From positions 1 to 34,016 of the forward strand of contig JAEXDQ010000005.1 in assembly GCA_023401595.1 (NCBI GenBank): 34,016 nt of DNA. Direction: 5' to 3'. Positions 1 to 8,323 of this stretch are shown in pieces. Below the pieces are notes generated by a model. That model was given only the letters and a program-made list of their open reading frames with translations, did no database searches and had not been told where the DNA came from. Origin of the DNA: Spirochaetota bacterium (lineage in GTDB: Bacteria > Spirochaetota > Spirochaetia > Sphaerochaetales > Sphaerochaetaceae). Position numbers and translations under genes: made by a program. Position 1 is the stretch's first letter. The number at the start of each line of letters is the position of its first letter.

Positions 1-128
1 GCGTCATCGGAAGCGCGGTTGCCGCGGGCGTGATGCTCGCCGTCGTGCCGTACATGGAGCCCCTGTGGCCCGTCGTGGTCAACGGCGTCGAGCAGTTCTT
101 CCGCCCCGCCGTGGCCATCTTCATGTAA
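1..128 (+). CDS. C-terminal end of an unidentified membrane protein (partial)
   Basis: An open frame enters from the left edge (first full codon at base 3) and ends at TAA 126-128. The 41 visible residues are strongly hydrophobic (VIGSAVAAGVMLAVV, then PLWPVVVNGVEQFFRPAVAIFM) and fit the last one or two membrane spans of a transporter or other integral membrane protein. The fragment is too short for me to assign a family. A strong intrinsic terminator 22 bases downstream confirms that this is the end of a transcription unit on the + strand. Confidence 0.6.
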   Translation, partial: VIGSAVAAGVMLAVVPYMEPLWPVVVNGVEQFFRPAVAIFM

Positions 129-149
129 GATTGTTTTCAAACGATACCC

Positions 150-180
150 TACCCGCCTTTGACAAGGCGGGTATTTTATT
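150..180 (+). terminator. Intrinsic terminator after the leftmost gene
   Basis: A perfect 10-bp stem, TACCCGCCTT (150-159) against AAGGCGGGTA (164-173), closes a TGAC loop and is followed by TTTTATT. It lies just after the stop codon at 128 and separates the left-edge gene from the hydrolase gene. Confidence 0.9.
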
Positions 181-285
181 ATGCAGACGCCTGCTTATAC
201 ATCAGCGGAAATATCAACAAAGGAAAATCCGACGGAAGATATTGGAGGACTTGTCCACCCATCGGTTCTCGATTATAGTTGATGC

Positions 286-1224
286 ATGTCGACTATTTTC
301 ATTCTCATCGGCGCCGCCGCCATCATATACTTCATTTTATGGAACATCTGCCTGCTCGGATATCGGGACAAATACACCCGGCCGATACAGCCGACGCCTG
401 AACGATGTTTCTGCCCCGAGGCGAAGCCTATCGTCCTCGTCCACGATGAGCCCGTACAAAAGGCTGTCCTGATGGTGCATGGTTTTCCCTCCACGCCAAG
501 GGTCTACACATACTCCTCCCATCGTATATTCGATGCGGGATATGATGTATACGTCCCGCTCCTTCCCGGATTCGGGACCGATCCAAAGGAGTTCGAGCGG
601 ACGAGCTTCACCCAATGGTACGGATATCTTTCCGACTATTATCAGGGTTTGCGAGCGAAATATCCTCATCTGATCGTACTGGGGACCTCGATGGGCGGAG
701 CCATGACGCTCAAACTGGGGGAACAGTTCAGCGGGACGGAGCAAGAACCGGACGCGCTGGTGTCGATCGCCGCGCCGGTGGTCTACAACAGCCTGCTGCG
801 GGACGGAGTCGTTACGAACTGGGGAACATATATCATGCGGACGGTCGGACTGTTCGTCCCTGCCATCGGCGCCGGCGTCAAGTGCGGGAACCCGAAGGGA
901 GAGGATGGCAACGAGGACTGGACGGGCTACAAGGGGTTGTTCATCAGACAGGGGCTGAGCCTGGTCGCCGCGTTGAAGACGATCAGGAAAGAGCTGCCGA
1001 CCCTTACGTGTCCGTTGTTCTCCATCCATGACCGCAATGACAAGACCGTACCGTTCAAGAACCAAGCTATCATAGAACGCGAGTGCAAAAGCAGGCACTG
1101 GAAGAAGCTGGAGACGGAGATGGGGCCGTACAGGCATTCCCATCATTGCCTGCTGATGTACCGTTCCATCCAAGGGGAGCTTACCGATACCATCATCGCC
1201 TATATGGATGAAATGACGAAATGA
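286..1224 (+). CDS. Membrane-anchored alpha/beta hydrolase (esterase/lipase-like)
   Basis: This 312-residue protein has the alpha/beta-hydrolase layout. Residues 3-25 form one hydrophobic segment followed by basic residues, a likely N-terminal anchor or uncleaved signal. HGFPST at 65-70 is the oxyanion-hole loop. GTSMGG at 133-138 is the nucleophile elbow, with Ser135. HDRNDKTVP near 248-256 supplies the acid (probably Asp252), and the His-rich stretch RHSHH at 283-287 the catalytic His. It resembles monoacylglycerol lipase/carboxylesterase proteins; the substrate cannot be read from sequence. ATG 286 is the first start after an in-frame TGA at 280-282, but no good ribosome-binding site precedes it, so translation may be weak. 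The dCMP deaminase gene follows in the same direction. Confidence 0.8.
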   Translation: MSTIFILIGAAAIIYFILWNICLLGYRDKYTRPIQPTPERCFCPEAKPIVLVHDEPVQKAVLMVHGFPSTPRVYTYSSHRIFDAGYDVYVPLLPGFGTDPKEFERTSFTQWYGYLSDYYQGLRAKYPHLIVLGTSMGGAMTLKLGEQFSGTEQEPDALVSIAAPVVYNSLLRDGVVTNWGTYIMRTVGLFVPAIGAGVKCGNPKGEDGNEDWTGYKGLFIRQGLSLVAALKTIRKELPTLTCPLFSIHDRNDKTVPFKNQAIIERECKSRHWKKLETEMGPYRHSHHCLLMYRSIQGELTDTIIAYMDEMTK

Positions 1225-1311
1225 ATGGCGGACGGTTGACATACGCGAACCAAGAGCAGGCTTCGCGTGGACGACGCAGAACGAATCGCCGAATTTGAAA
1301 AGGAGATCAAG

Positions 1312-1800
1312 ATGGAGAAAAGAGAAGACTACATCTCTTGGGACGAATATTTTATGGGTGTCGCCATCCTTTCGTCCCTTCGGAGCAAAGACCCGAACAC
1401 CCAAGTAGGGGCTTGCATCGTCAACCAGGAAAAGAAAATCGTCGGCGTGGGCTACAATGGATTCCCCTCCGGCTGCAACGACGATGAGCTGCCGTGGGGC
1501 CGCGAGGGCGACTGGTTGGAGACGAAATACCCGTATGTCTGCCATGCGGAGCTGAACGCGATCCTCAACAGCATCAGCCACGACCTCAAGGGATGCAGAC
1601 TGTATGTGGCGCTGTTCCCTTGTAATGAATGTGCGAAAGCGATCATCCAGTCGGGAATCAAAGAGGTGGTGTATCTGTCGGACAAATATGCGGAGAGCGA
1701 CAATGTGAAGGCGTCCAAGAAAATGTTCACTCAAGCGGGCGTGGAATTCCGGCAGCTGAAATTGGAACGGACGGAAATTCTGCTGAACCTGCAGGTCTGA
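1312..1800 (+). CDS. dCMP deaminase family protein
   Basis: A 162-residue zinc-dependent deaminase of the dCMP deaminase/ComEB type, which converts dCMP to dUMP and so feeds dTMP synthesis. The N-terminal stretch YISWDEYFMGVAILSS is typical of the family. The zinc site is visible as CHAE (His78, with Glu80 as proton shuttle) and PCNEC (Cys104 and Cys107). The frame is open back to a GTG at 1267, but ATG 1312 is preferred: AGGAG at 1301-1305 is well spaced, and homologues begin just before the SWDEYFM motif. The PfkB-family kinase gene starts 13 bases after the stop, so the two are probably co-transcribed. Confidence 0.9.
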   Translation: MEKREDYISWDEYFMGVAILSSLRSKDPNTQVGACIVNQEKKIVGVGYNGFPSGCNDDELPWGREGDWLETKYPYVCHAELNAILNSISHDLKGCRLYVALFPCNECAKAIIQSGIKEVVYLSDKYAESDNVKASKKMFTQAGVEFRQLKLERTEILLNLQV

Positions 1801-1813
1801 GCGGGAACCGGCC

Positions 1814-2761
1814 ATGAACAAAAAGCTTGCCGCGCCCAACCCCTGCGTCCTGGTCGTGTGCCTGAACCCGACCTTCCAGCAGACTATGGTATTCCCCCGC
1901 CTGTGGGAGGGAGAGGTCAACAGAAGCGTCCGGCATTACCTTGATGCGTCAGGGAAAGGGATGAACGTCGCCCGCGTGCTGGCGCAGTCAGGAAGAAAAG
2001 CGACATTGCTCACCCATCTTGGCGGGCCAAGAGTAGCAGAAATGCTTCAATTGATCAGCGAAAGCGGCGTAGAGGTCGCCTGGGCCGACAGCGGAAGCGA
2101 AATCAGGACTTGCACCACCGTCATCAATGAGGAACACGGAACGACCACGGAACTGGTCCAGGAGCCCTATCCAGTACATCCCGGGACGGAAAAGAAAATT
2201 CTCCCGCTGTATGAACGATTGCTGCCCACATGCCAAGCGGTGGTGTTCACCGGCACCAGGGCGCCGGGATACAGCCAGGATCTATACCCCCGGATGGTCG
2301 GACAGGCGAAGCGGATGGACAAGCTTGTAGTCCTCGATGTAAAGGGTCGGGATTTGGTGGAATCGCTCCAGTTCGGGCCGGACATCATGAAACCGAACCT
2401 CAGCGAGTTCTCCGCGACTTTTCTTCCAGAGCGGGAGGTCAGGGAGCAGGAAGACAACGGAGACCTGCGCCCGTTGGTCGAAGCCATTGCCGCGCGTCTG
2501 TACAAGCGGCATGGCACGCGGACGGTCTTGACCAGAGGCTCACATTCGGCTTGGTATTACGACGGAGTGGAGCTACAAGCCGCGCCGACAGAACGGGTCG
2601 AGGCGGTCAATACGATAGGTTGCGGAGACGCATTCACCGCCGGCCTGGTAGGCGCGTTGCTGGATGGTGGCGATTTGCAACAATCCGTGATACAAGCGGT
2701 GCATTACGGGGCGCTCAACGCCCGTAGCATACGTCCGGGATCGATAGAAATGTTGCAGTAG
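1814..2761 (+). CDS. PfkB-family sugar kinase (1-phosphofructokinase/tagatose-6-P kinase type)
   Basis: This 315-residue protein has the ribokinase/PfkB fold. CLNPTFQQT near 16-24 corresponds to the N-terminal signature of FruK/LacC proteins. GKGMNVARVLA at 48-58 is the sugar-binding loop, KPNLSE at 193-198 is the usual lid motif, and NTIGCGDAF at 266-274 is the C-terminal PfkB signature with catalytic Asp272. It should phosphorylate a sugar phosphate such as fructose 1-phosphate or tagatose 6-phosphate. No PTS or sugar operon sits beside it, so the exact substrate is open. The start has only a weak Shine-Dalgarno sequence (CGGGA) and probably relies on the upstream deaminase gene. An AT-rich hairpin follows the stop codon. 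Confidence 0.85.
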   Translation: MNKKLAAPNPCVLVVCLNPTFQQTMVFPRLWEGEVNRSVRHYLDASGKGMNVARVLAQSGRKATLLTHLGGPRVAEMLQLISESGVEVAWADSGSEIRTCTTVINEEHGTTTELVQEPYPVHPGTEKKILPLYERLLPTCQAVVFTGTRAPGYSQDLYPRMVGQAKRMDKLVVLDVKGRDLVESLQFGPDIMKPNLSEFSATFLPEREVREQEDNGDLRPLVEAIAARLYKRHGTRTVLTRGSHSAWYYDGVELQAAPTERVEAVNTIGCGDAFTAGLVGALLDGGDLQQSVIQAVHYGALNARSIRPGSIEMLQ

Positions 2762-2771
2762 GTCACAATCT

Positions 2772-2797
2772 GCAACAAAATGCATTTTTTTTGTTGC
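2772..2797. terminator. AT-rich hairpin terminator after the sugar kinase gene
   Basis: GCAACAAAA (2772-2780) pairs perfectly with TTTTGTTGC (2789-2797). A run of eight T bases covers the loop side of the second arm, so the structure could stop transcription without a separate U-tail. It lies 11 bases after the kinase stop codon and upstream of the promoter of the nucleoside importer. Confidence 0.65.
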
Positions 2798-2914
2798 TGA
2801 GCTTTTCATCAAAAACACCTCTTAATATTGCGGGACATATTAATATCAAACAGGAAAACTAGAGTTTATTTCAAATCGCATACGGAAAAGAGCAACTCAT
2901 CTACAAGAATTTCT

Positions 2915-2944
2915 TTGACACCAGTTATAAAATCCCCCTATACT
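2915..2944 (+). promoter_or_regulatory. Sigma-70 type promoter of the BMP importer operon
   Basis: TTGACA at 2915-2920 and TATACT at 2939-2944 are separated by 18 bases. Transcription would begin near 2951, giving a leader of about 70 bases before the lipoprotein gene at 3024. I see no obvious operator or riboswitch in that leader. Confidence 0.8.
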
Positions 2945-3023
2945 GCTGTTAGCTCCCATAGCCTTCCCGTTCAGAAGCCATGGGAGAAGGAAATCACAAG
3001 CACACACTATCAAGGAGCGTGGA

Positions 3024-4052
3024 ATGAAAAAACTACTCGTAATCGTTCTTCTCATCTCCCTCGTCTGTGGAACCGTATTCGCCAACGGGGCGAAAGAGTC
3101 AGCCACAGCCGCAAAATCAGACGCGGTGAAAGTCGCGCTGATCATTGAGAATACTATCGACGACAAAGGCTGGTGCCAGGCTATGCACGATGGTATCGTC
3201 GCCGCCCAAGCCCAGATGCCCGGCAAGATTGAGTACAGCTATTCGGAGAACATGCCTCCTGTAGACGCCGGTTCCATCGCCCGCCAGTATGTCGCTGACG
3301 GCTATGACCTGATCATCGCCCATGGCGCCCAGTACAAGAACCTGATTCTGGAGATGGCCGGTGAATATCCCGATGTCTCCTTCGCATTCGGTACTTCCGC
3401 CGAAATCGGACCCGCCAACGTCTTCACCTACATGCCGGAATCGGAAGAAACCGGTTATCTGTCCGGTCTGATCGCCGGTCTGACCACCAAGAAGAACATA
3501 GTCGGTCTCGTCGGTCCCGTCGATGGCGGAGACGCCGCCCGTTACAACCGTGGATTCGTGCTCGGCGTCAAGGCCGTGAACCCCAATTGCAAAATCCAGA
3601 TCGCCCATACCGGCTCTTTCTCCGACTACGTGAAGGCGGGCGAAGTCGCCACCAGTCAGATCAGGAATGGCGCCGACGTCCTCACCGGTTCCTCCCAGCA
3701 GGCTATCGGCGCCCTTCGCGCTACCGCTGAAGATCCCAACGCAATGTGGGTCGGGCAGGATATCGCACAGTTCTCCACCGAAGAAGGCAAGAAGAAGTGC
3801 ATCGGTGCTTCCGCCTACAACTATGCCGCAGTCATCGTCGGTCTGGTCGAGAAGCTCGAAGCCGGTGTCAAGGGTGGCCAATGCATCCCGTTGAATTTCA
3901 ATAACAATGGCTTCATCTTCGAGTTCAACCCTGAGCTCGCCTCCTACAAGACTCCTGAGATCGCAGCCGCCATCGACAGCGCTCTCGCACAGTTCCGGGC
4001 AAAGGCCGGTGTTCTCGCCGACTGGTCCAAAGTTGATTATTCTACCTTGTAA
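3024..4052 (+). CDS. BMP/PnrA-family substrate-binding protein of a nucleoside ABC importer
   Basis: A 342-residue exported binding protein. Residues 1-20 form a signal peptide (MKK, hydrophobic core, then FANGAKES). A Cys at 15 might be lipidated under relaxed spirochaete lipobox rules, but cleavage after FA is equally possible. The mature part matches the BMP/PnrA family: KVALIIENTIDDKGW near the start, DLIIAHGAQYKN, VGLVGPVDGGDAARYNRGF and ADVLTGSSQQAIGAL. Characterised members bind purine or pyrimidine nucleosides. AAGGAG lies just upstream of the ATG. It is the first gene of the operon, followed by an ATPase and two permeases; a hairpin after its stop codon probably keeps its expression higher than theirs. 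Confidence 0.9.
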   Translation: MKKLLVIVLLISLVCGTVFANGAKESATAAKSDAVKVALIIENTIDDKGWCQAMHDGIVAAQAQMPGKIEYSYSENMPPVDAGSIARQYVADGYDLIIAHGAQYKNLILEMAGEYPDVSFAFGTSAEIGPANVFTYMPESEETGYLSGLIAGLTTKKNIVGLVGPVDGGDAARYNRGFVLGVKAVNPNCKIQIAHTGSFSDYVKAGEVATSQIRNGADVLTGSSQQAIGALRATAEDPNAMWVGQDIAQFSTEEGKKKCIGASAYNYAAVIVGLVEKLEAGVKGGQCIPLNFNNNGFIFEFNPELASYKTPEIAAAIDSALAQFRAKAGVLADWSKVDYSTL

Positions 4053-4071
4053 TCGGTATTCGTTCGACCTG

Positions 4072-4098
4072 GCATTCCCGCCTTTTTGGCGGGAATGC
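4072..4098 (+). terminator. Intra-operon hairpin after the binding-protein gene
   Basis: GCATTCCCGCC (4072-4082) pairs perfectly with GGCGGGAATGC (4088-4098) around a TTTTT loop. The tail TTGTATTAAG is a poor U-tract, so this is more likely a leaky attenuator and 3'-end protector than a full terminator. That matches the usual need for more binding protein than membrane components. Confidence 0.7.
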
Positions 4099-4117
4099 TT
4101 GTATTAAGCGGTATAAT

Positions 4118-5641
4118 ATGGCAGAGAAGATTCACTCGCTCGACATGGAGCATATCACGAAGCGGTTCCCGGGAGTACTTGCCAGCGACGACATATCCAT
4201 ACATGTCGGTGAGGGAGAGGTCCTTGCGCTGGTCGGCGAGAATGGAGCCGGCAAGACCACGTTGATGAACATCCTCATGGGGCTGTATCAGCAGGACGAG
4301 GGAAAAATACTCATCAACGGAGAGGAAGTACATTTCCGCGGTCCGGAAGACGCTTTCGCCGCGGGACTTGGCATGGTGCATCAGCAATACATGCTCGTCC
4401 CGAACATGACCGTCACGGAAAACGTCGCCCTTGGGTACAAGCAGGCATGGAAGCCCTTCAAGCTCGACTTGAAGATGGTGAGGGACCGGGTAATCGAAGT
4501 CTCGGAACACTACGGGCTTGAAGTGAACCCCGACGCCTACATCTGGCAGCTGTCGGTCGGGGAGCAGCAACGGGTGGAGCTTGTCAAGACGCTCTGTCTC
4601 GGAGCGAGGTTCCTGATCCTCGACGAGCCGACTTCGGCTCTGACCCCGCAGGAAACCGACGAACTGATCCTTCTTCTGAAACGGATGAAGGACGAACTGT
4701 CGATCATATTCATCTCCCACAAGCTCAATGAGGTCAAGGCGCTTTCCAACAAGGTGACCATCCTCAGGCACGGGGGCGTGGTGTTCAACGGCGATACCGA
4801 CGACTATTCCCCGCAGGAAATCGCGGCGCTGATGACCGGGCATGAGGTCAAGCTCCCTGAGAACAAGGAACTGGACATGCATGGGAAACCGGCGTTGGTG
4901 CTTCAGGACGTATGCGTTCGCTCCGACCGGGGTTTCCTGGCGCTCGACGGGCTGAACCTGACGGTGCACGAGGGGGAGATCGTCGGACTCGCTGGCGTAT
5001 CCGGAAACGGGCAGCGGGAGCTTGCCGAGGCGATCAACGGCCTGAGGGACGTGGAGTCCGGGACCATCACCTTTTTCGGAGAGAACCTGGCGAACAAAAG
5101 TCCCTATTATGTCATTGACCATGGTATGGGATATATCCCTGAGGAGCGCAACACCGAAGGTATCGTACCCCCCTTCGCAATCCGTGAGAACTTTATCCTC
5201 AAGGATTCCGACAGGGAGAAATTCAGCCATTTCACGTTCCTGAAAAAGAAAACGATCGAAGAGAACGCCCAGCAACTGCGGGACGATTTCGATATCCGTT
5301 GTCCGGGGACAGGTACGTCGGCGGGTTCGCTTTCCGGCGGGAACATCCAGAAGGTCATCCTGGCCCGTGAGATCACCCGCGCCCCGAAGTTCCTGATCGC
5401 CGTCTATCCCACGAGAGGCCTGGACATGGGGGCCATAGAGTTCATTCATAAAGAATTGTTGAAGAAACGCCGCGAGGGTATCGGCATTCTGCTGGTCAGC
5501 GAGGAGCTTGACGAAATCATCAACCTTTCCGACCGCATCGCGGTCATCTACAAGGGGAAGATACAGAAGGTACTCCCCCACGCCGAGGCCAACCGTAGGA
5601 ATCTCGGCATCCTTATGGCGGGGGTGGGCGAAGATGAGTAA
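4118..5641 (+). CDS. Double-domain ABC ATPase of the BMP-type nucleoside importer
   Basis: This 507-residue ATPase contains two ABC cassettes in tandem, as in the sugar/nucleoside CUT2-like importers. The N-terminal cassette has Walker A GENGAGKTT, a signature region LSVGEQQRVEL and Walker B LILDEPTSAL. The C-terminal cassette has a degenerate Walker A (GVSGNGQREL), the signature LSGGNIQKVILAREI, and a Walker B region without the usual DEP (FLIAVYPTRGLD). Degeneration of the second site is normal in this subfamily. It energises uptake through the two permeases that follow. Its stop overlaps the start of the first permease by 8 bases, indicating translational coupling. Its own ribosome-binding site is weak. 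Confidence 0.92.
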   Translation: MAEKIHSLDMEHITKRFPGVLASDDISIHVGEGEVLALVGENGAGKTTLMNILMGLYQQDEGKILINGEEVHFRGPEDAFAAGLGMVHQQYMLVPNMTVTENVALGYKQAWKPFKLDLKMVRDRVIEVSEHYGLEVNPDAYIWQLSVGEQQRVELVKTLCLGARFLILDEPTSALTPQETDELILLLKRMKDELSIIFISHKLNEVKALSNKVTILRHGGVVFNGDTDDYSPQEIAALMTGHEVKLPENKELDMHGKPALVLQDVCVRSDRGFLALDGLNLTVHEGEIVGLAGVSGNGQRELAEAINGLRDVESGTITFFGENLANKSPYYVIDHGMGYIPEERNTEGIVPPFAIRENFILKDSDREKFSHFTFLKKKTIEENAQQLRDDFDIRCPGTGTSAGSLSGGNIQKVILAREITRAPKFLIAVYPTRGLDMGAIEFIHKELLKKRREGIGILLVSEELDEIINLSDRIAVIYKGKIQKVLPHAEANRRNLGILMAGVGEDE

Positions 5642-6728
5642 GACTTTCCGAATCGTGTTCAGGCTGCTGATCATCCTTGCGGCGGCGCTTTCGGCGCTTC
5701 TGCTCGCTTCAATCATCCTGTGGATGATCGGCGCCGATGTGTCTCAGACGTTCTATACGATCTGCGTCCTGCCTTTGACGAGGACGTTGCATCTTACGGA
5801 GGTCCTGATCAGGGCGGTTCCGCTGTGCATCCTGGCCCTCGGCATTTCAATCGCCTACCGGTCGGGTATCATCAACATCGGCGGCGAGGGGCAGATGGCC
5901 ATGGGTGTATTGGCCTTTACGGCGGTCGCGCTGGCAGCTCCCGACCTCCCCCGCCCGCTCTTGCTTCCGCTGGCGTTGCTCGCCGCGGTGTTGGGAGGGG
6001 GGCTATGGGGATTCATCCCCGGCATACTCAAGGCGAAGCTCAAGGTATCGGAGCTGCTCTCGACGGTCATGCTCAACTATATCGCGGCGCAGTTCTATAC
6101 GTTCTGCCTGCGCGTTGTAATGCTCGACCCGGCGGAAATGAAGAGTGGTTCGGGTACGCCCCAGTCGATGCGGCTGACGGCGAACATAGAGTTGGGACGC
6201 ATTTCGGGGCGTCTGCACTACGGTGTGTTCATCGCGCTGGTGTTGGCGGTCCTGGTGTATCTGCTGATGTGGAAGACCACGTTCGGTTACAAGATGCGCG
6301 CCGCGGGAGCCCAGGACAGGGCGGCCCGCTACGGCGGCATCAACGTAGCGAAGTACCTTGCCATTTCAATGATTATCTCGGGGGGATTCGCAGGTCTCGC
6401 CGGGGGCATTGAAATTGCGGGGGTCCATCGCCGGGCGATCGAGGGCGTTACGAACAACTACGGTTTCTCCGGTGTCGTCGTCGCATTGTTCGGCGGTTTG
6501 CATCCGGCGGGAATCGTTCCGGCGTCATTCTTCTTCGGTTTGCTGATCTACGGTTCCACGTTGGCGCCCAGCCGCGTAGGAGTACCTGCCAACATAGTCC
6601 AAGTGATGCAGGGCTTGATTATCATCGTCATAGTGACGGCGCAGATGGTTCTTTCCAACAAGTATCTGGAGGCCAGGATGTGGCGCCGCTGGAACGCATT
6701 GTTCCATGCGAAGAAGGAGGTTGCCTGA
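5634..6728 (+). CDS. ABC permease of the nucleoside importer, subunit 1
   Basis: A 364-residue polytopic membrane protein of the BPD_transp_2 (LivH/RbsC-like) permease family. It starts with a hydrophobic helix after MSKTFRIVFR. Diagnostic loops are YRSGIINIGGEGQM, LKVSELLSTVMLNYIA, GYKMRAAGAQDRAARYGGINV (the EAA-like coupling loop) and GGIEIAGVHRRAIEGV. ATG 5634 overlaps the ATPase gene; the longer open frame upstream is only out-of-frame ATPase sequence. It overlaps the next permease by one base (TGATG), preceded by a strong AAGGAGG. The two permeases should form a heterodimeric channel. Confidence 0.92.
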   Translation: MSKTFRIVFRLLIILAAALSALLLASIILWMIGADVSQTFYTICVLPLTRTLHLTEVLIRAVPLCILALGISIAYRSGIINIGGEGQMAMGVLAFTAVALAAPDLPRPLLLPLALLAAVLGGGLWGFIPGILKAKLKVSELLSTVMLNYIAAQFYTFCLRVVMLDPAEMKSGSGTPQSMRLTANIELGRISGRLHYGVFIALVLAVLVYLLMWKTTFGYKMRAAGAQDRAARYGGINVAKYLAISMIISGGFAGLAGGIEIAGVHRRAIEGVTNNYGFSGVVVALFGGLHPAGIVPASFFFGLLIYGSTLAPSRVGVPANIVQVMQGLIIIVIVTAQMVLSNKYLEARMWRRWNALFHAKKEVA

Positions 6729-7672
6729 TGGATTTCGTAGTCAACTTATTGGCGATGTGCGTACCGTTCTCGGTCTCGTTGCTGCTGGCCTCCCTCGGGG
6801 AGATGTTCAATCAGCGGGCTGGCGTGTTCAACCTCGGCTGTGAAGGCGTCATGGCCATGGGCGCGTTCCTGGGGATGCTGGTTCCGTTCCTGGTCGGCCA
6901 TGGCGGGACGGTCCCCAACTACTGGAATTATCTCGGTATCCTGGTGGCGGTCGGCGTCGGCGTGTTGCTCGGGCTGTTCTTCGGGCTGATCGTCGTCACC
7001 TTCCGCGCCCCGCAGGGTATCGCGGGCATTGGTCTACAGATGTTCGGCGTCGGCACGGCGGGCACCCTTTTCAGGCACTTCGTCGGCGGAACCCAGTCCG
7101 TAGTCGGCATCCCCAATACTCCGATTCCTTTGTTGTCGAAGATTCCCGTTCTCGGCGATATCCTGTTCAACCACAACCTTCTGGTGTACTTCGCCTTCCT
7201 GTTCGTCCCGCTCGCCTGGTACATCCTGTTCAAGACGAGCTGGGGGCTGAAGGTTCGTTCGGTGGGAACCTATCCCCGCGCGGCCGACAGTATGGGAATC
7301 AATGTCAACAAGACAAGGTACCAGGCGTTGATGCTTGGAGGCGCGTTGGCGGCGCTGGCCGGCGCATATCTGTCGCTCGCCCAGGCGAAGATGTTCTCAC
7401 AGTCCTTGATCGCAGGGCGTGGGTTCATCGCCGTGGCGCTGGTGTACTTCGGACATTGGCATCCGGTGCAGATCATGGGCGGCGCCTTGCTCTTCTCCCT
7501 CGCGCAGACCTTCCAGGCGGCGATTCAGGGGTTGGGCATCAACTTCCCGTACGAGTTCGCCGTCATGCTCCCCTACGTGCTGGTCATCGTCGTTCTGGCG
7601 TTCACCTCGAGGAACCAGACGACTTCGCCGTCGGCGTTGGGCAAGCCGTTCAACCGTGAAATCCGTACATAA
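6728..7672 (+). CDS. ABC permease of the nucleoside importer, subunit 2
   Basis: A 314-residue membrane protein of the same family as its upstream partner. NQRAGVFNLGCEGVMAMGAF replaces the IINIGGEGQM loop, and WGLKVRSVGTYPRAADSMGINV is the ATPase-contacting loop. Start ATG 6728 lies in a TGATG overlap with the first permease and is served by AAGGAGG about 7 bases upstream, so the pair is made at equal levels. It is the last gene of the importer operon. Two copies of a GGGGTAGCCC repeat begin right after its TAA, and a long inverted repeat follows 110 bases later. Confidence 0.92.
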   Translation: MDFVVNLLAMCVPFSVSLLLASLGEMFNQRAGVFNLGCEGVMAMGAFLGMLVPFLVGHGGTVPNYWNYLGILVAVGVGVLLGLFFGLIVVTFRAPQGIAGIGLQMFGVGTAGTLFRHFVGGTQSVVGIPNTPIPLLSKIPVLGDILFNHNLLVYFAFLFVPLAWYILFKTSWGLKVRSVGTYPRAADSMGINVNKTRYQALMLGGALAALAGAYLSLAQAKMFSQSLIAGRGFIAVALVYFGHWHPVQIMGGALLFSLAQTFQAAIQGLGINFPYEFAVMLPYVLVIVVLAFTSRNQTTSPSALGKPFNREIRT

Positions 7673-7693
7673 GGGGTAGCCCAGGGGTAGCCC
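7673..7693 (+). repeat. Two tandem GGGGTAGCCC units
   Basis: GGGGTAGCCC occurs at 7673-7682 and again at 7684-7693, beginning immediately after the permease stop codon. The same core (GGTAGCC) recurs five times at 18891-18945. The function is unknown to me. Confidence 0.7.
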
Positions 7694-7782
7694 GAAAGTT
7701 GGAACGGCGACGGCGGATTGGCCTCAGCTTCAAATAAGTCAGGGCCTTTGTCCGCATTCTTTTGTCCATAGGGTGATGATGT

Positions 7783-7816
7783 AATGAAGGCGACGCATTT
7801 CCGCGTCGCCTTCATT
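7783..7816. terminator. 14-bp inverted repeat downstream of the nucleoside importer operon
   Basis: AATGAAGGCGACGC (7783-7796) and GCGTCGCCTTCATT (7803-7816) form a perfect 14-bp stem with a six-base loop. There is no T-run after it on either strand, so it is a transcript-end or mRNA-stabilising structure rather than a classical intrinsic terminator. It is the only candidate end signal for the operon that stops at 7672. Confidence 0.55.
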
Positions 7817-8273
7817 GTACCGGCGTTCTTAAGCCTGCAAGGGGCGGCGGGAAACAGCCCCCGGAACGCCTTGCGTCGGATGATGGTCAATCAGACACGC
7901 GCTGTCTGGCAGGCAGCTTGACCGGCGTCTCCGTATCGGCCTCCAGCGTTCATCGAAAAGTGTCGCTAAGCATACGGCGGACGCATATGGAAGCCACATA
8001 AGAAAGTAATTCCATGATTGTGGGACGACATAGGCAACAAGCTATGCCATCCCGCTTCTTCTTTATCTCCCGACCTCCCGCCCGTCTGCGCTTCACGCCA
8101 ACGCTCCGATGCGGTTTACAACAATCCTCACCCGTTCTACATCGTCCGCAAAAATCAGACAGGGCGGCGAAAGCCGGCCGCATGAGGCCGTCACCAAAGG
8201 CTACGGGGGACTCGGTTGTCGGATAGATGAGAAACAGCAAACGGAATCCTTCTGAAACTCTACGGAGCGTTCA
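7817..8273. other. Non-coding or decayed stretch, no gene recognised
   Basis: About 450 bases carry only short open frames whose translations are Cys/Arg-rich and unlike any family I know. No ribosome-binding site sits in front of them. This may be eroded sequence at the border of the acquired low-GC segment to its right. Confidence 0.4.
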
Positions 8274-8303
8274 TTGTATTTGGATTTTGAACTTTCATAT
8301 AAT
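8274..8303 (+). promoter_or_regulatory. Promoter of the HTH-desulfoferrodoxin/acetyltransferase pair
   Basis: TTGTAT at 8274-8279 and a perfect TATAAT at 8298-8303 are 18 bases apart. The start codon at 8324 follows within about 15 bases of the predicted transcription start, with GGGAG at 8309-8313 as ribosome-binding site. The leader is therefore very short. The regulator might repress its own promoter here. Confidence 0.75.
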
Positions 8304-8323
8304 GGCATGGGAGAAATGAGAAA

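Noticed and set aside
337..1920. A 527-codon open frame on the - strand over the hydrolase and deaminase genes
   Set aside because: Both + strand genes have catalytic motifs; the - strand product is Arg/His/Phe-rich, without motifs or a ribosome-binding site.
2945..3023. A purine-type riboswitch before the nucleoside importer
   Set aside because: The leader is only about 70 bases and lacks the conserved three-way junction bases of that class.
4037..5716. A 559-codon open frame on the - strand opposite the nucleoside ABC ATPase
   Set aside because: It is antisense to a protein with full ABC motifs on +. Its translation shows no family features and results from GC-rich codon bias.
7950..8240. 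A possible 96-codon gene on the - strand in the 650-base gap
   Set aside because: The product is Cys/Arg-rich and unlike any family; no start signal and no terminator were found.
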